From the NCBI GenBank assembly GCA_902622575.1, contig CACNQJ010000003.1, positions 62,001 to 126,000 on the forward strand: a stretch of DNA of 64,000 nucleotides, given 5' to 3'. Each line of letters begins with the position of its first letter. Position 1 is the first letter of the stretch. This document shows, piece by piece, positions 51,397-60,438 of this stretch. The stretch comes from an uncultured Bacteroidota bacterium (GTDB lineage Bacteria > Bacteroidota > Bacteroidia > Flavobacteriales > Flavobacteriaceae). A program made the position numbers and the translations under genes. The notes beneath the pieces are model-generated. The model worked only from the letters and a program-made list of their open reading frames with translations, was not told where the DNA came from and made no database searches.

Positions 51397-52771
51397 CCTC
51401 ATCATAGGCATCTGCAACTGCCTCCATAACAGCCTCACTTAGTGTAGGGTGAGGATGTATAGCCTTCAAAACTTCATGTCCAGTAGTTTCCAATTTTCTC
51501 CCAACTACAGCCTCTGAAATCATTTCTGTAACATTAGATCCAATCATATGACAACCCAGCCATTCTCCGTATTTTGAATCAAAAATTACTTTAACAAAAC
51601 CATCAGAATGACCTGATGCTTGGGCTTTTCCAGATGCACTGAAAGGAAATTTACCTACCTTAATTTTATAGCCATTATCAAGAGCTTCCTCCTCAGTATA
51701 ACCCACTGATGCAACCTCAGGTTTACAGTAAGTACATCCAGGTATATTATTGTAATCTATCGGATTAGGATTCAAACCTTTAATATTTTCAATACAAGTA
51801 ATACCCTCAGCAGATGCAACATGGGCTAGAGCTGGCCCTGAGACAACATCACCAATGGCATATATATTATCAATATTTGTTCTGTAGAAATTATCAACTT
51901 TGATTTTATCATTTTCAACTTCAACTCCTAAATCTTCTAAACCAATGTTTTCAATATTAGATTTTATACCTACTGCACTTAAAGCTACATCTCCTGAAAT
52001 AGTTTTTACACCATTGTCATCTTCAATTTTAATATTTACCTTTTCATCTACGATTTCTGAGCCAATAACTTTACTTGAGCAAATTATATTTATTCCTGAT
52101 TTTCTTAATATTTTCTCAAGCTCTTGAGAAATATCTTTATCTTCATTTGGTGCAATATTTTTTGCATATTCAATTACTGTGACTTTAGTCCCCATTGAAT
52201 TATAAAAATAAGCGAATTCAATGCCAATTGCACCAGACCCAACTATTATCATTTCTTTTGGTTGTTCATCAAGAACCATTGCTTTTCTGTATCCGATAAT
52301 TTTTTTCCCATCTTTTGGTAATGAATCGATATCTTTTGACCTAGCTCCAGTCGCTATTACAATGTGTTTTGCCTGAATGTTAGTCTCTTTTTCATTGCTG
52401 GTTACTGTTATACTTTTATCAGAGTTAATTTTACCAAATCCGGTGTAAACTTTTATTTTATTCTTTTTCATCAAAAAATTCACACCTTTACTCATTGTAC
52501 CAGCTACCTTTCTACTCCTTTTTATTACTTTCTCAAAGTTTTTTGAAAAATTTTCAACTTCGATTCCATAACTCTTAGCATGATTTAAATATTCGAATAC
52601 CTCAGCTGATTTAAGAAGTGCTTTGGTTGGAATACATCCCCAGTTCAAACAAATCCCACCTAAGCTCTCTTTTTCAACAATTGCTGTATTAAAACCCAAT
52701 TGCGAGGCTCTGATAGCTGTTACATAACCACCCGGCCCACTCCCTAAAATAACGACATCATGATTTTCCAT
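51383..52771 (-). CDS. lpdA: dihydrolipoyl dehydrogenase
   Basis: The E3 flavoprotein of 2-oxo acid dehydrogenase complexes, 462 residues. The FAD motif is GSGPGGYVTAI, and the redox disulfide is Cys41/Cys46 in GGICLNWGCIPTK, a variant common in Bacteroidetes. MIIVGSGAIGIEFAYF binds NAD, NIYAIGDVVSG follows, and the active-site His is in HPHPTLSEA. It follows msrB after 1 bp on the same strand. Confidence 0.95.
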   Translation of the reverse strand: MENHDVVILGSGPGGYVTAIRASQLGFNTAIVEKESLGGICLNWGCIPTKALLKSAEVFEYLNHAKSYGIEVENFSKNFEKVIKRSRKVAGTMSKGVNFLMKKNKIKVYTGFGKINSDKSITVTSNEKETNIQAKHIVIATGARSKDIDSLPKDGKKIIGYRKAMVLDEQPKEMIIVGSGAIGIEFAYFYNSMGTKVTVIEYAKNIAPNEDKDISQELEKILRKSGINIICSSKVIGSEIVDEKVNIKIEDDNGVKTISGDVALSAVGIKSNIENIGLEDLGVEVENDKIKVDNFYRTNIDNIYAIGDVVSGPALAHVASAEGITCIENIKGLNPNPIDYNNIPGCTYCKPEVASVGYTEEEALDNGYKIKVGKFPFSASGKAQASGHSDGFVKVIFDSKYGEWLGCHMIGSNVTEMISEAVVGRKLETTGHEVLKAIHPHPTLSEAVMEAVADAYDEVIHL

Positions 52772-52772
52772 A

Positions 52773-53156
52773 TTACTTATTTTTAAAATTTAGACTTGCT
52801 GAATTTACGCAGTATCTCATGCCTGTATCCGTAGGTCCATCATTGAACACATGACCAAGATGGCCATCGCATTTAGAACATATAATTTCTGTTCTTACTC
52901 TGCTCAAAGAATTGTCTTCTCTGTAGACAATTGAACCTTTGATGGCTTTGTCAAAGCTCGGCCATCCACAACCACTATCAAACTTTGAATCACTTTCAAA
53001 TAACATATTACCACATCCCTTACATTTGTATGTTCCATCTTCAAAATGCATGTTATACTCACCTGAAAAGGGCATTTCAGTTCCTGCTTCTCTTAATATT
53101 TTATAACTAAAATTATCTAGTTTGTTAGACCAATACTGCTTGTCTTTTTCTTTCAT
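52773..53156 (-). CDS. msrB: cytoplasmic methionine sulfoxide reductase B
   Basis: A 127-residue enzyme that reduces methionine-R-sulfoxide. The catalytic cysteine is Cys116 (RYCVNSASL), with the four zinc cysteines 45, 48, 93 and 96 and Cys63 in SGCGWPSF as a possible resolving residue. There is no signal peptide, so it is cytoplasmic. Its start overlaps by 4 bp the end of a second, exported msrB. Confidence 0.93.
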   Translation of the reverse strand: MKEKDKQYWSNKLDNFSYKILREAGTEMPFSGEYNMHFEDGTYKCKGCGNMLFESDSKFDSGCGWPSFDKAIKGSIVYREDNSLSRVRTEIICSKCDGHLGHVFNDGPTDTGMRYCVNSASLNFKNK

Positions 53157-53617
53157 GCTTTTTTAAAAACTAATGCTACTGAATTAACACAATGTCTTTT
53201 TCCAGTTGTTTTTTTTGGTCCATCATTAAAAACATGGCCAAGGTGACCACCACATTTTTTACATTTAATTTCAGTTCTTGGATAACCTAATTTATAATCA
53301 ACATCATATTCAATCTTGTCATAAATTTCTCTGTCAAAACTTGGCCATCCACAGAAGGAGTTGTACTTGTGGTCTGATTTATATAATGGTTCATCACATC
53401 CGGCGCAATGATACGTCCCTTTCTCATAGAAATCATCATACTTTCCAGTGTAGGGCCTCTCTGTATAAGCTTTTCTAAGAACTAGATATGATAACTCGCT
53501 TAGTTGACTTCTCCATTCGTTATCAGTTTTGGTTATCTCATATTTATTTTGAGAAAAACTAGATTGAATTGAAACAGTAAAAATTAATATTAAATAATGA
53601 GCTTTGTTAATATTCAT
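53153..53617 (-). CDS. msrB: exported methionine sulfoxide reductase B
   Basis: A 154-residue second MsrB with a signal peptide (about residues 1-22, ending SFSQ), starting at ATG 53617. The zinc cysteines are 71, 74, 119 and 122, the catalytic one is Cys143 (RHCVNSVAL) and Cys89 lies in FCGWPSF. It probably repairs oxidised envelope proteins, and needs an electron donor across the membrane that is not encoded nearby. An in-frame start 39 bp upstream is rejected because the hydrophobic signal begins at 53617. TATTTTTG at 53642-53635 could be its -7 box. Confidence 0.9.
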   Translation of the reverse strand: MNINKAHYLILIFTVSIQSSFSQNKYEITKTDNEWRSQLSELSYLVLRKAYTERPYTGKYDDFYEKGTYHCAGCDEPLYKSDHKYNSFCGWPSFDREIYDKIEYDVDYKLGYPRTEIKCKKCGGHLGHVFNDGPKKTTGKRHCVNSVALVFKKA

Positions 53618-53668
53618 TTGTATATTACAGGAAACAAAAATACGCCATATTTTCATAAATAAAGTTTA

Positions 53669-54994
53669 ATGACAAAAAGAATTTTTGTAAAAGGTGATAA
53701 AAAAGTTCTTAGAGCATGGGCTTTTTATGATTGGGCGAATTCCGTATATCCTTTGGTAATAGGAACTGCTGTATTTCCAATCTTTTACGGCGAACTTTTT
53801 GTTGAAAGCGATTATATTGATTTTCTCGGAATTAATTACAAAAACACAGCATTAATACAACATATTACATCTCTTGTTTTTCTTCTTTTGGCTTTTCTAA
53901 TTCCCATTCTTTCAGGTATAGCAGATTTCTTAGGTAATAAAAAAAATTTTATGAAGTTTTTTTGTTATTTAGGTAGTGCTTCATGTGTTGGATTGTATTT
54001 TTTTGATCTTGAAAATATTTATCTTGGTTTAAGTTTTTATTTCTTAGCCTTATTTAGTTTTTGGGCTAGTTTAGTATTTTACAATTCTTATCTTCCTGAT
54101 ATTGCTTTTCCAAAACAACAAGATCGAATAAGTGCTTTGGGGTATTCATATGGTTATGTTGGTAGTGTACTTTTATTAATTTTTAATCTTGCAATGATTA
54201 TGGTTCCTGAATTTTTTGGTTTATCAAATTCAAATGGTGAGGGTTCAATTCAAGCAATGAGAATTTCATTTCTTTTAGTTGGATTTTGGTGGGCTGGTTT
54301 TAGTCAATATACATTTTACCATCTACCTCAGAATTTAAATGATGTTAATAAAAAAGATGCTTTTAAAAAGTCAGTAATTTTTAGTGGATTTCTCGAACTT
54401 AAAGAAGTCTGGAAGATTTTGATTAAAGACATTTCAGTTAAAAAGTTTTTAATCGCTTTTTTTACTTTTAGTTGTGCTTTGCAAACAATAATCTTAATTG
54501 CCACATATTTTGGGGAACAAGAGATATTATGGGGAGAAAATGAAAAATTTCTTGGTTTGATACTTAGCATGCTAATCATACAATTAATTGCAATTTTTGG
54601 TGCTTGGTTGACTGCAAGAGTTTCAGAAAAAATTGGAAATATTAAAACTTTAATTTCATTAAATATTATATGGTTTATATTGTGTTTAGTTGCATACTTC
54701 GTTCAATATCCAATAGAGTTTTATATAATTGCCGGTTTTGTTGGAATGGTTATGGGTGGTACACAAGCATTGTCCAGGTCAACATATTCGAAGTTGATCC
54801 CTGATACGAATAACACGTGCTCATATTTTTCATTTTATCAAATGTCGATGATTGTAAGTGTGGTTTTAGGTACATTTATGTCAGGCATCGTAGATCAATT
54901 AACAGGTAGCTTGAGAAATTCAATAATAATTTTTGCTGTAATTTTTATTTTTGGAGCACTACTTCTTAGAAATGTAAAAATGAAAAACATCTAG
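53669..54994 (+). CDS. MFS transporter, UMF1/Atg22-like family
   Basis: A 441-residue inner-membrane protein with about twelve hydrophobic segments. The opening LRAWAFYDWANSVYPLVIGTAVFPIFY and the inner GGTQALSRSTYSKLIPDT are hallmarks of the UMF1 branch. The transported substrate is unknown; amino acid or peptide efflux is often assumed for relatives. An 86-bp gap separates it from lon. Confidence 0.85.
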   Translation: MTKRIFVKGDKKVLRAWAFYDWANSVYPLVIGTAVFPIFYGELFVESDYIDFLGINYKNTALIQHITSLVFLLLAFLIPILSGIADFLGNKKNFMKFFCYLGSASCVGLYFFDLENIYLGLSFYFLALFSFWASLVFYNSYLPDIAFPKQQDRISALGYSYGYVGSVLLLIFNLAMIMVPEFFGLSNSNGEGSIQAMRISFLLVGFWWAGFSQYTFYHLPQNLNDVNKKDAFKKSVIFSGFLELKEVWKILIKDISVKKFLIAFFTFSCALQTIILIATYFGEQEILWGENEKFLGLILSMLIIQLIAIFGAWLTARVSEKIGNIKTLISLNIIWFILCLVAYFVQYPIEFYIIAGFVGMVMGGTQALSRSTYSKLIPDTNNTCSYFSFYQMSMIVSVVLGTFMSGIVDQLTGSLRNSIIIFAVIFIFGALLLRNVKMKNI

Positions 54995-55080
54995 TGTCAC
55001 CTATTTATTGCTGGCATGAATGTTGAAACTTATTTGTGTATGATAAAATATTAAATTTTACCTGACAAGTTGACATAAAT

Positions 55081-57519
55081 ATGGGAAATTTTTTTGACTT
55101 CAATAACAGCTTTGCCCCAATGGAAGAGGAATCTGAGTTGATACCTTTAATGACCTCTGATGATGAGGAAGCAATCCTAAAGGAAACACTTCCAAAATCG
55201 GTTCCAATTTTACCTTTAAGGAATGCAGTATTATTTCCGGGTGTAGTAATACCCATTTCTGCCACAAGAGATAAATCAGTAAAGCTTATAAAGCATGCTA
55301 ACTCAAAAAATAAATTAATTGGCGTTGTTTCTCAAAAAGATTCTTCTGTGTCTGATCCTAAGATTAATGATATTAATAAAATCGGTACGGTAGCAAAAAT
55401 TTTGAGAGTTTTACAAATGCCAGATGGTAATTTGACAATAATTATACAAGGAAAAAAAAGATTTGAAATAAACTCAGTTGTTTCAAAAAAACCATTTCTA
55501 ACTTGTACAATCTCTGAATTATCTGAAACAAGTCCAAAAATTAACAATAAGAAGTTTTTAGCTACAATCGATTCGATTAAAGACTTGGCTCTCAAAATAA
55601 TTGATGAGAATCCAAGCATTCCAAGCGAAGCCTCCTTAGCAATAAAAAATATACACAGTAGTTCATTTTTAGTAAATTTTGTCTCATCAAACATGAATAT
55701 TAGTGTCGCAGAAAAATTTAAAATTCTATCAATAGATGACCTTCAAAAAAGAGCTTTGAGATGTCTCAAGTTCATGGATGTTGAGTTCCAAAAACTATCA
55801 CTTAAAAATGATATTCAATCTAAAGTTAGGAATGATTTAGATCAACAGCAAAGAGAATATTTTTTAAATCAACAATTAAAAACAATACAAGAAGAATTAG
55901 GAGGATCATCAAATCACCAGGATATTGACGAAATGAAATTAAAATCTCAATCCAAAAATTGGGATGCTGATATTAGTGAACATTTTAATAGAGAATTAAT
56001 CAAGTTGCAAAGAATGAATTCTCAAGCATCAGAATATTCCATTCAAAGAAATTACCTTGATCTGATGTTGGATTTACCTTGGAATGAATATTCCAGAGAT
56101 AATTTTAGTTTGAATAATGCTCAAAAGATATTAGACCGTGACCATTATGGCTTGGATGATGTGAAAAGGAGAATTATTGAACAAATTGCTGTCATGAAAT
56201 TAAAAGGTGATATGAATTCACCAATTTTGTGTTTTTATGGTCCACCTGGTGTTGGAAAAACATCGCTAGGTAAGTCTATAGCAGAGTCATTAGGTCGTGA
56301 GTATGTTAGAATATCTTTAGGGGGTCTTAGAGATGAGGCTGAAATTAGAGGACACAGAAAAACCTACATAGGTGCCATGCCAGGAAGAATTATTCAAAAT
56401 TTAAAAAGAGTTAGATCATCTAATCCAGTATTTGTATTAGATGAAATTGATAAGCTTTCGATTGGAAATCAAGGTGATCCCTCTTCAGCTATGTTAGAAG
56501 TATTAGACCCTGAACAGAATAGTTCATTTTATGATAATTTTTTAGAGCTAGGCTTCGATTTATCAAAGGTGCTTTTTATAGCCACTGCAAATAACCTAGC
56601 TGCAATACAACCAGCCCTTCTTGACAGAATGGAAGTAATAAATATTTCTGGATATAGTATAGAGGAAAAAGTACAAATTGCAAAAAAACATTTGATAAAA
56701 AAACAAATATCTGAACATGGCTTAAACAATTATATATTTAAAATAGATGACAATGCAATTAAAAATATAATAAATGGTTATACAAGAGAATCTGGTGTAA
56801 GAAAACTCGACAAAAGTATAGCAAAGGTTTGTAGGTGGATTGCTAAGTCAATTGTAAAAAAAGAGCCATTTAAAAAATTAATTCAAATTGATGATGTTAA
56901 AGAAATTTTAGGTCTATCAAACCAACCAAGAGTTTATGAAAATAACGATGTAGCAGGTGTTGTTACAGGCTTGGCTTGGACTCAATATGGTGGTGAAATT
57001 TTATTTGTTGAATCAACTATTTCAAAGGGAAAAGGAAACCTAACTCTTACAGGAAACCTTGGGAAAGTAATGAAGGAATCTGCAACGATTTCTTTGGAAT
57101 TCATCAAATCAAACTCCACTTCCCTAGGTATAAATGAAAGTATATTAAATAATTATAATATTCACTTACACGTACCTGAGGGAGCGACACCCAAAGATGG
57201 CCCAAGTGCAGGCATAACAATGGTAACTTCTTTAGTTTCACTTTTATCACAAAGAAGAGTAAAAAGTAAATTGGCAATGACAGGAGAAATTACTTTGAGA
57301 GGTAAAGTTTTACCTGTTGGGGGTATTAAAGAAAAAATACTAGCAGCTAAAAGAGCGAAAGTTAAGTCAATAATTCTTCCATTAGATAACAAAAAAAACA
57401 TTGATGAAATTGAAAAAAAATATATCAGAGGACTTAATTTCTTTTATGCTGAAAATATTAAAGATGTGCTAAATCATGCATTATTAAAGCAGAAAGTTCC
57501 AAACTTTAAAAAATTGTAA
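55081..57519 (+). CDS. lon: ATP-dependent protease Lon
   Basis: An 812-residue cytosolic AAA+ protease for misfolded and regulatory proteins. The N-terminal substrate domain (VPILPLRNAVLFPGVVIPI) is followed by Walker A GPPGVGKTS near residue 386 and Walker B PVFVLDEIDKL. The proteolytic dyad is Ser709 (KDGPSAGIT) and Lys750 (GGIKEKILAAKRA). The length fits LonA. cmk starts 18 bp downstream. Confidence 0.97.
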   Translation: MGNFFDFNNSFAPMEEESELIPLMTSDDEEAILKETLPKSVPILPLRNAVLFPGVVIPISATRDKSVKLIKHANSKNKLIGVVSQKDSSVSDPKINDINKIGTVAKILRVLQMPDGNLTIIIQGKKRFEINSVVSKKPFLTCTISELSETSPKINNKKFLATIDSIKDLALKIIDENPSIPSEASLAIKNIHSSSFLVNFVSSNMNISVAEKFKILSIDDLQKRALRCLKFMDVEFQKLSLKNDIQSKVRNDLDQQQREYFLNQQLKTIQEELGGSSNHQDIDEMKLKSQSKNWDADISEHFNRELIKLQRMNSQASEYSIQRNYLDLMLDLPWNEYSRDNFSLNNAQKILDRDHYGLDDVKRRIIEQIAVMKLKGDMNSPILCFYGPPGVGKTSLGKSIAESLGREYVRISLGGLRDEAEIRGHRKTYIGAMPGRIIQNLKRVRSSNPVFVLDEIDKLSIGNQGDPSSAMLEVLDPEQNSSFYDNFLELGFDLSKVLFIATANNLAAIQPALLDRMEVINISGYSIEEKVQIAKKHLIKKQISEHGLNNYIFKIDDNAIKNIINGYTRESGVRKLDKSIAKVCRWIAKSIVKKEPFKKLIQIDDVKEILGLSNQPRVYENNDVAGVVTGLAWTQYGGEILFVESTISKGKGNLTLTGNLGKVMKESATISLEFIKSNSTSLGINESILNNYNIHLHVPEGATPKDGPSAGITMVTSLVSLLSQRRVKSKLAMTGEITLRGKVLPVGGIKEKILAAKRAKVKSIILPLDNKKNIDEIEKKYIRGLNFFYAENIKDVLNHALLKQKVPNFKKL

Positions 57520-57537
57520 TTTTACAAATAAAATTTT

Positions 57538-58230
57538 TTGAACAAAACCATTAAAGTAGCTATCGACGGTCCTTCATCATCAGGCAAAAGTACAATTGCC
57601 AAATTGATAGCTAAACACTACAAGTTTACATATATTGATTCAGGTTCTATATATAGAGCGATTACTTATATAGCTTTGGAAAATAAGCTCATAAATAAAT
57701 CATTTGTCAATTCATCAGTTCTTATTGAAATTTTAAAAAAGACATCCATTGATTTTTCTTTTAATAAAAAAAATCAAAATACTATAAGTGTTGATGGCAC
57801 AGAGTTGGAAAATAAAATAAGAACATCCGAAATATCAAGTTTAGTTAGTTTTATTGCTGAAAAAAATGAAATAAGAGAATATGTTGTAAAAATTCAGAAG
57901 CGAATAAGTAAAAATAAGTCTGTAGTTATGGACGGAAGAGATATAGGTTCTGTTGTTTTTCCAAATGCCGATGTAAAATTTTATGTTGATGCCTCCTTGT
58001 TGACTAGATCAAAAAGAAGATGGATTGAACTTTCAAAAACTGAACAAGATTTGTCATTGGAAGTTGTTAAAAATGATTTGTTAAAAAGAGATACAAATGA
58101 TACTAATAGAGAATTTTCTCCTCTGGTAAAACCAATAAACTCAATTACTATATCAACTGACAACTTATCGATAGGTGAAGTTTTAGATAAAATGATAAAA
58201 ATTATTGATCAGAAACTAAAAATTAAATAA
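57538..58230 (+). CDS. cmk: cytidylate kinase
   Basis: Phosphorylates CMP and dCMP. The 230-residue kinase has a P-loop IDGPSSSGKST (9-19), SGSIYRAITY and MDGRDIGSVVFPNADVKFYVDAS. The start is a TTG at 57538; there is no ATG before the P-loop. cmk next to rpsA is a conserved pairing, here separated by a 146-bp leader. Confidence 0.95.
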   Translation: MNKTIKVAIDGPSSSGKSTIAKLIAKHYKFTYIDSGSIYRAITYIALENKLINKSFVNSSVLIEILKKTSIDFSFNKKNQNTISVDGTELENKIRTSEISSLVSFIAEKNEIREYVVKIQKRISKNKSVVMDGRDIGSVVFPNADVKFYVDASLLTRSKRRWIELSKTEQDLSLEVVKNDLLKRDTNDTNREFSPLVKPINSITISTDNLSIGEVLDKMIKIIDQKLKIK

Positions 58231-58241
58231 TCAGTTTAAAA

Positions 58242-58273
58242 TTTGTAATAATTCTAAATTGATATTAAATTCG
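58242..58273 (+). promoter_or_regulatory. candidate rpsA promoter
   Basis: TTTG (58242-58245) and TAAATTCG (58266-58273, one mismatch to TAnnTTTG) are 20 bp apart, the Bacteroidetes spacing. A transcript would begin near 58277, where the first leader hairpin starts. Confidence 0.45.
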
Positions 58274-58276
58274 CCT

Positions 58277-58361
58277 ACCTTTTAATGGGACATTAGGAAT
58301 TAAAAGGTGTAAAGAAGTTAACAGCTCTTATGATTTCCCTTAAACCTAAACACTCATAAGA
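58277..58361 (+). promoter_or_regulatory. two-hairpin leader of rpsA
   Basis: Hairpin 1: ACCTTTTAAT (58277-58286) with ATTAAAAGGT (58299-58308), ten perfect pairs and a 12-nt loop. Hairpin 2: TCTTATGA (58326-58333) with TCATAAGA (58354-58361), eight pairs and a 20-nt loop. GGGA in loop 1 (58287-58290) is complementary to TCCC in loop 2 (58336-58339). Autoregulation by S1 is a plausible role, inferred. Confidence 0.55.
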
Positions 58362-58376
58362 TACAATTTTTAAATT

Positions 58377-60434
58377 ATGCCTAAAGCAAAAACAGAGGAT
58401 GCCAGACAAAAAAAATTCTCTTCCAAAGAAGTAAAGAAAACAACTTCCTCAAAAACTACAGCAAAAAAGACAACCGCTAAGTCTGCTACAAAGAAGACAG
58501 CAACCAAGACTGCTGCAAAGAAGACAGCAACCAAGACTGCTGCAAAGAAGACAGCAACCAAGACTGCTGCAAAGAAGACAGCGACCAAGACTGCTGCAAA
58601 GAAGACAGCCACTAAGTCAGTTGTGAAGAACATAGTTGCAAAAAAAACAACCCCAAAGAAATCTCAAACTAAAACTGAACCTAAAGTTGTGGAAGTTTCT
58701 GATGATGGATTTAATTGGACTGAGTTCGAGGAAGGTATTCAAACTATAAGTAAAAAGCAGATTGACGAGTTTGATAAATTGATTGATGAGAATTTTGTTG
58801 ACACATACACTGAAAGTGTTATAGTTGGTACTGTAGCTAATATTACGGAAAGGGAGGCAATTATTGATATTAATGCTAAATCCGAGGGTGTTATTTCTTT
58901 AAATGAGTTTAGGTATAATCCTGATTTAAAAATCGGAGATAATGTTGAAGTTATTGTCGATATACAAGAGGATAAAACAGGACAATTAGTCCTATCTCAC
59001 AGAAAGGCTAGAACTATCAAAGCTTGGGAAAGAGTTATTGAGGCTCATGACAAGGAAACCGTTGTTACAGGGTTTGTAAAGTGCAGGACTAAAGGAGGTA
59101 TGATAGTTGATGTTTTTGGTTTGGAAGCGTTTTTACCAGGATCACAAATCGACGTAAAGCCAATCAGAGACTATGATCAATATGTTAACAAGAACATGGA
59201 ATTTAGAATTGTAAAGATCAATCATGAATTTAAAAATGTAGTTGTATCCCACAAAGCTCTAATTGAAGCTGATATTGAAGAGCAGAAAAAAGAAATTATA
59301 TCACAACTAAAAAAGGGTCAAGTTCTTGAGGGAATTGTTAAGAACATCACAACTTATGGAGTATTTGTTGATTTAGGTGGTGTAGATGGTTTAATTCATA
59401 TAACTGATTTATCCTGGAATAGAATTAATCATCCAACGGAAATTCTAGAGTTAGATCAAAAACTAAATGTTGTGATTTTAGATTTTGATGATGATAAATC
59501 AAGAATCCAGCTAGGTGTAAAACAATTAAGTAAACATCCATGGGAAAATTTAGATAGTAAATTAAAAGAGGGTGATAAAGTTAAAGGTAAAGTCTCAGTT
59601 CTTGCAGATTACGGAGCTTTCATTGAGATTGCCGATGGAGTAGAGGGTCTAGTTCATGTTTCTGAAATGTCTTGGTCTACACACCTTAGGTCAGCCCAGG
59701 ATTTTGTAAAAGTTGGAGACGAGGTTGAAGTTGTAATACTTACTCTCGACAGGGAGGAAAGAAAAATGTCGTTGGGAATTAAACAACTAACATCTGACCC
59801 ATGGACGGACATCACAAACAAGTATCCGATTGAGTCGAAACATACTGGTAAAATTCGAAATTTTACAAACTTTGGTGTTTTTGTTGAATTAGAGGAAGGA
59901 ATTGATGGTTTAATTTATATTTCTGACTTATCATGGACAAAAAAGATAAAGCACCCATCTGAACTTTTCTCAATTGATGATAAAATTGAAGTGATTGTTC
60001 TTGAACTGGATGTTAATGAAAGAAAGTTAAGTCTTGGTCATAAACAAACAAAGAAAAATCCATGGGATGAGTATTTAAAAAAATATCCTGTTGATTCAAC
60101 TCATAAATTTAAGTTAGAATCTGTTGGTGAAAGAGGAGCTTCAATATTTTTAAATGATGAAATTAGTGCTTTTGTTCCTAAAAAACATACTCTAAAAGAA
60201 GATGGTTCATCACTTAAAGAGGGTGAAGAAGCTAAGTTTAAGGTTATTGAATTTAACAGTGATTTTAAAAGAATTGTGATGTCTCATTCTGCCACTTATA
60301 AGAGTGAATCTGCTGAAACTAAAAAAACTAAGTCTCCCAAGGAAAAGGAAAAAGTTGACAAGTCAACTCTAGGAGATATAGAGGCTTTAGCTGATTTAAA
60401 GAAAAAAATGGATAAAGAAAAGAAAGATAATTAA
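58377..60434 (+). CDS. rpsA: 30S ribosomal protein S1 with Lys/Ala-rich N-terminal repeats
   Basis: A 685-residue bS1 with six S1 (OB-fold) domains from about residue 140 onward, the first and last more divergent (third: YGVFVDLGGVDGLIHITDLSW; fourth: YGAFIEIADGVEGLVHVSEMSW). S1 helps mRNA bind the ribosome, important in a group that largely lacks Shine-Dalgarno sites. Residues 1-105 form a basic, low-complexity tail; residues 39-83 are 9-residue repeats KKTATKTAA resembling histone H1 tails. The charged C-terminus is Lys/Glu-rich. It ends 4 bp from the opposed leuB stop. Confidence 0.96.
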   Translation: MPKAKTEDARQKKFSSKEVKKTTSSKTTAKKTTAKSATKKTATKTAAKKTATKTAAKKTATKTAAKKTATKTAAKKTATKSVVKNIVAKKTTPKKSQTKTEPKVVEVSDDGFNWTEFEEGIQTISKKQIDEFDKLIDENFVDTYTESVIVGTVANITEREAIIDINAKSEGVISLNEFRYNPDLKIGDNVEVIVDIQEDKTGQLVLSHRKARTIKAWERVIEAHDKETVVTGFVKCRTKGGMIVDVFGLEAFLPGSQIDVKPIRDYDQYVNKNMEFRIVKINHEFKNVVVSHKALIEADIEEQKKEIISQLKKGQVLEGIVKNITTYGVFVDLGGVDGLIHITDLSWNRINHPTEILELDQKLNVVILDFDDDKSRIQLGVKQLSKHPWENLDSKLKEGDKVKGKVSVLADYGAFIEIADGVEGLVHVSEMSWSTHLRSAQDFVKVGDEVEVVILTLDREERKMSLGIKQLTSDPWTDITNKYPIESKHTGKIRNFTNFGVFVELEEGIDGLIYISDLSWTKKIKHPSELFSIDDKIEVIVLELDVNERKLSLGHKQTKKNPWDEYLKKYPVDSTHKFKLESVGERGASIFLNDEISAFVPKKHTLKEDGSSLKEGEEAKFKVIEFNSDFKRIVMSHSATYKSESAETKKTKSPKEKEKVDKSTLGDIEALADLKKKMDKEKKDN
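58491..58625 (+). repeat. 27-bp in-frame minisatellite in rpsA
   Basis: Five tandem 27-bp units: 58491-58517, 58518-58544 and 58545-58571 are identical, 58572-58598 has one silent change, and 58599-58625 is degenerate. Each codes for KKTATKTAA (the last KKTATKSVV). The near-perfect identity implies recent expansion or continuing homogenisation. Confidence 0.95.
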
Positions 60435-60438
60435 GTTT

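Noticed and set aside
58491..58625. CRISPR-like regular repeats
   Set aside because: The 27-bp units are directly tandem with no spacers and keep the S1 reading frame; no cas genes are present.
58370..58633. Minus-strand open frame with repeated hydrophobic FFAAVLVAV-like units
   Set aside because: It is the exact antisense of the rpsA repeat region. The periodicity comes from the S1 minisatellite, and S1 is the clear coding strand.
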